This document shows, piece after piece, positions 58,401 to 64,000 of a stretch of 64,000 nt of DNA. The notes beneath the pieces are model-generated. The model had not been told where the DNA came from. It made no database searches and saw nothing but the letters and a program-made list of their open reading frames with translations. The position numbers were made by a program, and so were the translations under genes. The stretch lies in the NCBI GenBank assembly GCA_003993805.1, contig RSEF01000002.1:68169044-68233043 (forward strand), given 5' to 3'. The DNA comes from Himantopus leucocephalus (Eukaryota; Chordata; Aves; Charadriiformes; Recurvirostridae). The stretch's first letter is position 1. Each line of letters opens with the position of its first letter.

Positions 58401-61400
58401 TCACCTCGTGCCAGTGGCCGGGCTGAGCAGATGAAGTCTTATCTCTCGGCTGAGCTGTGGGGCAGAAGGACACCACTCAGGGGAGGTCTGCAGTGACTCA
58501 GGCTGATGAGTGGGAGCCCTGGTTGTGAAATGCAGCTGGCTATTTCCTGCCTGACTGATTGATTTTGCTTACTGGTATATGAAGCAGAGAGAGCTGTACG
58601 CCCACCTCTTCCTCTGCCTTTTCTGTATTTTCCTACTGGTGAAGTAACCTGTAGAAGAAAAAAAATAAGGAGGAAAAGAAAATATTGTGAGGGAGGGAGA
58701 TGGACAAATGCAACTTTCCATTTCCTTTTCATAAATCTAGAGGAAACCCATTGGATTTGACCCAAAAGCTCTAGCAAGCATTGACTCTATTTTCTGCACC
58801 CTGCTTAGTCAAAAAATTTAAATTAATTTAATTGAAAATACAAGTGCAGTTACTTGATGGTGTTTCCATTATTGTTATTGTCTAAGTATCTACCATCCCA
58901 TAAACAAATGAAGGCTCTGGTCCAGCATCAGACAAGGTCCTGTCCAATTTCCACAGAGGATGACAACGGAGCCCCGGACTGAGGAAGGGAGAAGCTGGAG
59001 AGGTAAAGTGGCAGTAGTAGACTCATATTTGGTCCTGTAAATAGTCAAGTGCTTAAACTTAAGACCACAAATAGCTGCTTTGATTTAATTTAGGTGAAGA
59101 AACTTCAATGAGAAAGTTGATATGTGTAAAATTAACCACATACGTAAGTCTGCAGAGCTAGGGCTTAAGCCACACTCAGTAGTCTGTCATGACTTTTTAG
59201 TTACTTTTTTGTGCCACTTTCTGTAGGCTTAAAGGCAGACTATGAACTCTGAATAAGAAAATGGTAACTTTGTCTAATGTTCCTCAATTTTCTTTTTTTT
59301 GATGCTGTAGATTTCATAAACAGGAGAGACCTTTTGAAGGTTCTAACAAGTTACATTGGTGAAAGCAGATTTCAGTCCACACAGCCAAATTTCCTCATGA
59401 AGGTGCTCATTGTATTCCTAAATCCGTAGCTCTCATAATAGGCTTGAGTCACTCTGCCCAAGAAAGAAAAGAAGAATTGTGAGTCACTTGCAAAAAGGTT
59501 ATGAAGTCTTGATCTGCGAAGCACAGAATCGTCACTTAGGAGTGTCATCTTCCCCTCAAGAGAGTCAGAGTTGAGGGTGCACTGTGCTGCTTAGATTCTA
59601 GACAATCAAGTAAAGTTATGACTGTTGGAGGACGTTTTAACAGGAACACATTAATAGGTCAAAAGATTAATACATTTAGGAAACAGTTTTTGAACAAGTG
59701 GCCTTTTCCTAGTTATTTCTCATCTTTCCCAGGAATGGTTAGTTGCATAGGGAGCAGCACTAAGGTAATGTGTAGTTTTCATTGTGTTAACGGAAAACTG
59801 CAAAAGAAGAGAGTAGTGGATTCATTCACAAAACCTTTCTGTTCCTAGGAATACTAAGGAACAAAACCAGGCAACACAAAAAAAACCCCAACCTACCTTA
59901 ACCAAATCACCAAGGATGTCATCTTCTTGCTGCTAGCTTGTCACTAAGTCCTGACAAAATTCACATACACATGCACACACAAAACCTGCATGTGGACCAT
60001 TTAATTTTGACTCCAACTGTGATTTTGATGACTGAATTACAGGGTTAAATATGTTGGCAGCGAAGGCTGGAAAACTGGACTGAGTACTGAGAAGCTGCAT
60101 GCTGGGGAATAAAGAAGACACTCTTCCCTGCAGGCCTGGGGAATGGTTCCAGGTGCCTGGTGGGAGTTTAGACTGTTACCTAAGGTAGAAATGCACATAT
60201 CAAATTCAGCCTTCTCATGGATGTTTGAGTGGGTGGTGTGGTGGGAAGACCCACGCAGCTGTTGCTCCCTAGCTTTGTACCTTTCAAATGAATCATGACC
60301 ATGTCTGCCTCTGATATAGTTCAGTGCCAAAAGTAATCCCAAAGAGATCTCTAAGGACTTGGGGAGTGTAAGAGATTCATGTGGATTTGCTCATTGTGGC
60401 AAATTCTCCTTTAAAACCTGCGCTACTAGACTCCAAAGGAGCTGGTTTTCTCGTATGTGTTTGCCTCAGTACTGCTGGTGAAAGACAGACACATCTAGAG
60501 AGAAGAGACAACAAGAGTTGATTAATGTTTTGTGGCTATGATAGAGCGGACTTGCTTTTGCCAAATTTACAATACTGAGCTTCTCAGATTGAGGCTCTCA
60601 CTAATTGTAACAGGTAGATCAGTAGCCTTTGACCAGGCTCAAGGAAATGGCTCCCTAACTACTACTCAGGCCTGTGCTGTGGCTAACGGGCCTATAAATG
60701 CCACATGCATTTCATCTTAGTTTTTTGAAACAGAATGCATTACTCTGTAATTTGACTGATTGCCCAAAGAGCTGTTTATAAAATAGGCAGTCTGCTTACC
60801 GTCATCCTGATTATATTGTTAGTCATTTGACCAAATGCCTGGAAATCTTAGTGACTTGGAGAAATGCGAAGCAAAATGGTCATTTGATCAAATTATTAGG
60901 ACATTTTATTTTCTTATCAGTTTAGTCTTTAGTAGTGCTGTATATACAGAAAGTGCTTTGCACTCTCTGTCTCTACTGTAGGAAGATAAGAATTGTGATT
61001 CATTTGACATTATGACTCATTTAGCTGTGCCATATATACTAGGATTAAAAATTGCTGAGCAGAAGGGCAGAGAATTTGTGTACTTCTACTGTCCTTTGAC
61101 ATATTTTTTTTAGAAAATACTTTGTCTTTTGCAATAATACAAAACTGTAGTAAAATTGTGGAAAATAGATGACTAAATTAGGATGTCTGACACAAAAAAA
61201 ACAGTTCACCAAAGGAACTTCAGGAAAGGAAATAAAACAATGTTTGTGGAACAAACAGGATGCAACTAAAACTACACAGTATACTTGGGACAAACTGTCA
61301 ACAGAAAGCAGATAGGGCCAGGTGTTACTTGAGTAGTGCATCCTGCTGCTTTTGAAGTTTTTGTTTTTCCTGGTTATATACAGAAAGAACTGTGAGCCCT

Positions 61401-64000
61401 GTGTACTGCAGGTCTAAGGCCAGGATTTTAGGAGTTACTCATAGGAGTTACTGCTCCCATAGCAATATTGACACCACTGTTGGCTGTGTATTTATTATGT
61501 GCTGTACTTGAACAGGCAATGCAAATGTCGTCTTACTGCAGAGCACTTGACTAGACTTACGGAATATCAGGGGAGCTTAGACTGAATTTTGTAGATGGAA
61601 CTGCTTATAGACATGATATACAGGGAGCAGGCGTGTTTTGCAAGTTATTGAAGATGGTGGAAAGCAATCTGTTAATTGTAGCAGGTTTCTGTGAGTTTAA
61701 ATATTATAGGAATGCTGGTAAAATAGGGGTGCTCTGAAGTTTAAACTCCAACATTCATCTTGGTGAGCTTTGAGGCAAAAAAACAAATTCTGTCCCAAAC
61801 ATAATCTAGAGGTAGATCCTGATGTAAACTGAGTTTATGTAGCTGAGTTACGGTCAGTCAAAAATACAGAGGAAAACACAAACATAAACTTTCCCTGGAA
61901 AACAGGCAGAATGCAGTGGGTGTGCTCATGGAGCCATTCTGATATGAAAATAATGGAAATTAGGAAAGGATTATGTCCATGATGTTCTCAGTTTTTGTTG
62001 TTAAACTCATTGCTAATGCCAGTGAGAGATTTTTCTTTTTAATTCTGGAGGAACTTGAAGGATTTGGTCTATAATCAAGGACAGGGAATTAGAAATAGGG
62101 TACAGCCTGAATTTAGGAGATAATAGAGCATTTCTCAAGAATCTGAGGCTGCAGATCATAAGAAATGAACAAGGGATTTCGTTAATCTGTGGTAGAAGTA
62201 AGCTACACCTAACTGAAAAATGATGTTAATAATTCCACAGAAGAATAAACATTTGAATTAGAATCCAGACATCAATTGACTCTTATCCAGTATTAAATGG
62301 AAACACATGCTTTGTTCTAGGAGCTAGATCAGGGTGGGAGGAGGAGGTGGCAAGAAGCCCCAAGCTCCTTTTTATTTCAGTGTTACACTCAATCATGGCC
62401 ACTGGCAAAATAGCCCATAAAGTTCAGCCAATTCAAAACCATTCCGTTCAAGGCTGAAACATCTCTCTCTCTCTCCCTCCCTAACTTTCTTCATAAACAT
62501 GCTTCTGTCAGGTGTTAATTACAAACCTCAGTAAAGCCTCAGAGTTACGCAGATCCTCCTGGGGAAAATGACTGGACTCAGCACTTTGCAGATCTGTTTA
62601 TTTTACTTTACTGCACTTTAGTTACCCCAGCTGGCTTGCTACATACAGAGAAGAGAGGAGAAAGCCCAGCATACAGAAGAGTCCAGGGAAAGGAAAGAGT
62701 ATCACCCTTCCAAAATGAACAGCTTACATGAGAATTGCTTGCCCGTAGTGTGTTGATTGGGTGTTGAAGTGTCCTTTCTCTGGGGACCTGACCTTTCAAT
62801 ACCCTGAAAAGTCTGCTTCTTGCCAGGTCATTCCAAGCCATCTTTTCTTGTGCCATGCTTCGTAGGCAAAAAGCAAGTGTGAGAACATCTTTTGTTTATT
62901 ATTGTTAATAGAAAGAATTATTTGCTAATCTCTGATGACGTGATCACCACTGAACAAGACGCAGATAAGCACAGAGCGTACCCCGAGGAGTTTATAATTT
63001 CGAAGACAAACGTAGATGAGACAACATGCACTTGGAAGACCCTGAAGTGGATGTTGACCTACTAAGAATTGAGAATGAATTTACTGGGATTGGGAGGTGA
63101 TTTCTTTCTGATGCAGGTTGTTTTAAAGAACAGACTTTTTCACCTGGGCTCTAGCAAAAAAATGTTGTAATGAAAAGCATGCGTGCCTTACCTCACTATG
63201 CCCTCTGAGAAATTAAGGCCGTACTCTTACTTACCTAAATTGGCAGATTGTTGTTGAAGCAGTTGCAACTCAGTTAAGTTACATCAGGTAGGCACCTGAC
63301 CACAGGGGTACACAGGCACTTGCACGTTTTAAGATATGCCAACAGGCTAATTGTTCTGAGCTCACAGAGGACTGAATAGGAATATGAGATCTTGTGTGTC
63401 AGCTTGCTTACCAATTCTTGGAATGTGCACTTTCCTTAGGTAGAGAAATACTGCTGTACAAGTGAGGAGAAATTCCAGATATTTTTATACCGCCTAAAGT
63501 GTGCAAACCAGAACAATTGGTTCTTAAGTAAAACTTGTTTAGATGGCAAATAAACTTCATTTCTAACAGTGGTTACCTAAGCACACATATAACAACAAAA
63601 ATATATTTTTTATTTAAGGGAAACAATACTTGCTTTTGGGTAACCTTTATTCCTGTTGAGGTTTTACAGAAACTTGACTGTTTTAACAGTTGGCCACTGC
63701 TTTCTGGAAATCAGGCAAATTCACAATGCAAAGGCTTGTCTGTACAGGTAAATTGCCAGCAGTAAACTAAGATGTGGAATGACGTTGCATTAGCTGCTCT
63801 GTACTAAAAATCCCTGTGGACATTGAGAGTGCACACTGAGAGTTCCTTTGTATGAAGTGGCTTCCTCAACTGCATGTAAAATTACACATGCAGGGAGCAG
63901 CCAGCATGGTGTAAATTCACACTGTAGCTTGTAAATTCACACCCTACTTTCCTTGTATAAGCAAACCCATAGTCAAGGCCTTGCATTCATTCCGCTGGAA
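55442..64000. other. Intergenic DNA
   Basis: Apart from the POU-motif cluster at 56.6-56.8 kb, a perfect inverted repeat at 58177-58198 and a CT repeat near 62,462-62,480, nothing is recognised. Confidence 0.6.
56598..56797. promoter_or_regulatory. Cluster of octamer/POU-type motifs
   Basis: Within 200 nt there are TTTGCATAT (56598-56606), ATGCAAT (56690-56696), ATGCAAAA (56702-56709) overlapping an AGGTCA nuclear-receptor half-site (56709-56714), and a perfect octamer ATGCAAAT (56790-56797). Lies about 18.6 kb upstream of PRL. Enhancer role is inferred. Confidence 0.3.

Noticed and set aside
62608..62856. 82-codon minus frame that looked protein-like
   Set aside because: Short, no family recognised, no exon-like splice signals that fit a larger gene.
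1..64000. tRNA, rRNA, CRISPR or a novel multi-gene system
   Set aside because: None was recognised on either strand by reading; the window is one hormone gene in repeat-poor avian intergenic DNA.

Overview
The window is vertebrate nuclear DNA and almost certainly comes from a bird. Three fragments of the CR1 LINE family (the dominant avian retroposon) are readable, and the only protein-coding gene I can support is an avian-type prolactin (PRL) gene on the minus strand. The base composition is AT-rich and intergenic in style. Most open frames are short, lack recognisable domains and look like chance. The exact species cannot be read from the sequence. The prolactin differs from the chicken form as I remember it, so a non-galliform bird is more likely, but this is weak inference.

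Layout. Positions 1-31,700 are gene-free and lie downstream (3') of PRL. They hold CR1 fragments at about 9,409-9,908 (+, containing a 100-N assembly gap), 12,650-12,986 (-) and 24,391-25,251 (+). They also hold several decayed MIR/CORE-SINE-like relics, simple repeats and a small CpG-rich patch near 22.5-22.8 kb with an RFX X-box-like palindrome.

PRL occupies about 31.7-38.0 kb on the minus strand. It has five coding exons of 28, 182, 108, 180 and 192 nt that join without a break into 229 codons. A TATA box and a Pit-1/octamer-like site lie upstream. AATAAA lies downstream, followed by a G-rich pause-like element. Introns are 1,527, 412, 1,406 and 1,924 nt.

Positions 38.1-64 kb are the 5' flank of PRL. 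They hold a GC-rich block at about 50.4-51.4 kb, a second 100-N gap at 52,936-53,035, two adjacent duplications around single Ns at 55.1-55.4 kb that look like assembly joins, and a cluster of octamer/POU-type sites at 56.6-56.8 kb. No second gene, tRNA, rRNA or CRISPR array was recognised.

How it works together: PRL encodes a secreted pituitary hormone. The proximal promoter and possibly distant POU-motif clusters would respond to POU1F1 (Pit-1) in lactotrophs. I saw no evidence for a previously undescribed multi-gene system. The points most worth a second look are regulatory DNA, the intronic G-quadruplex motif, the G-rich hairpin downstream of the gene, and the assembly-made duplications.
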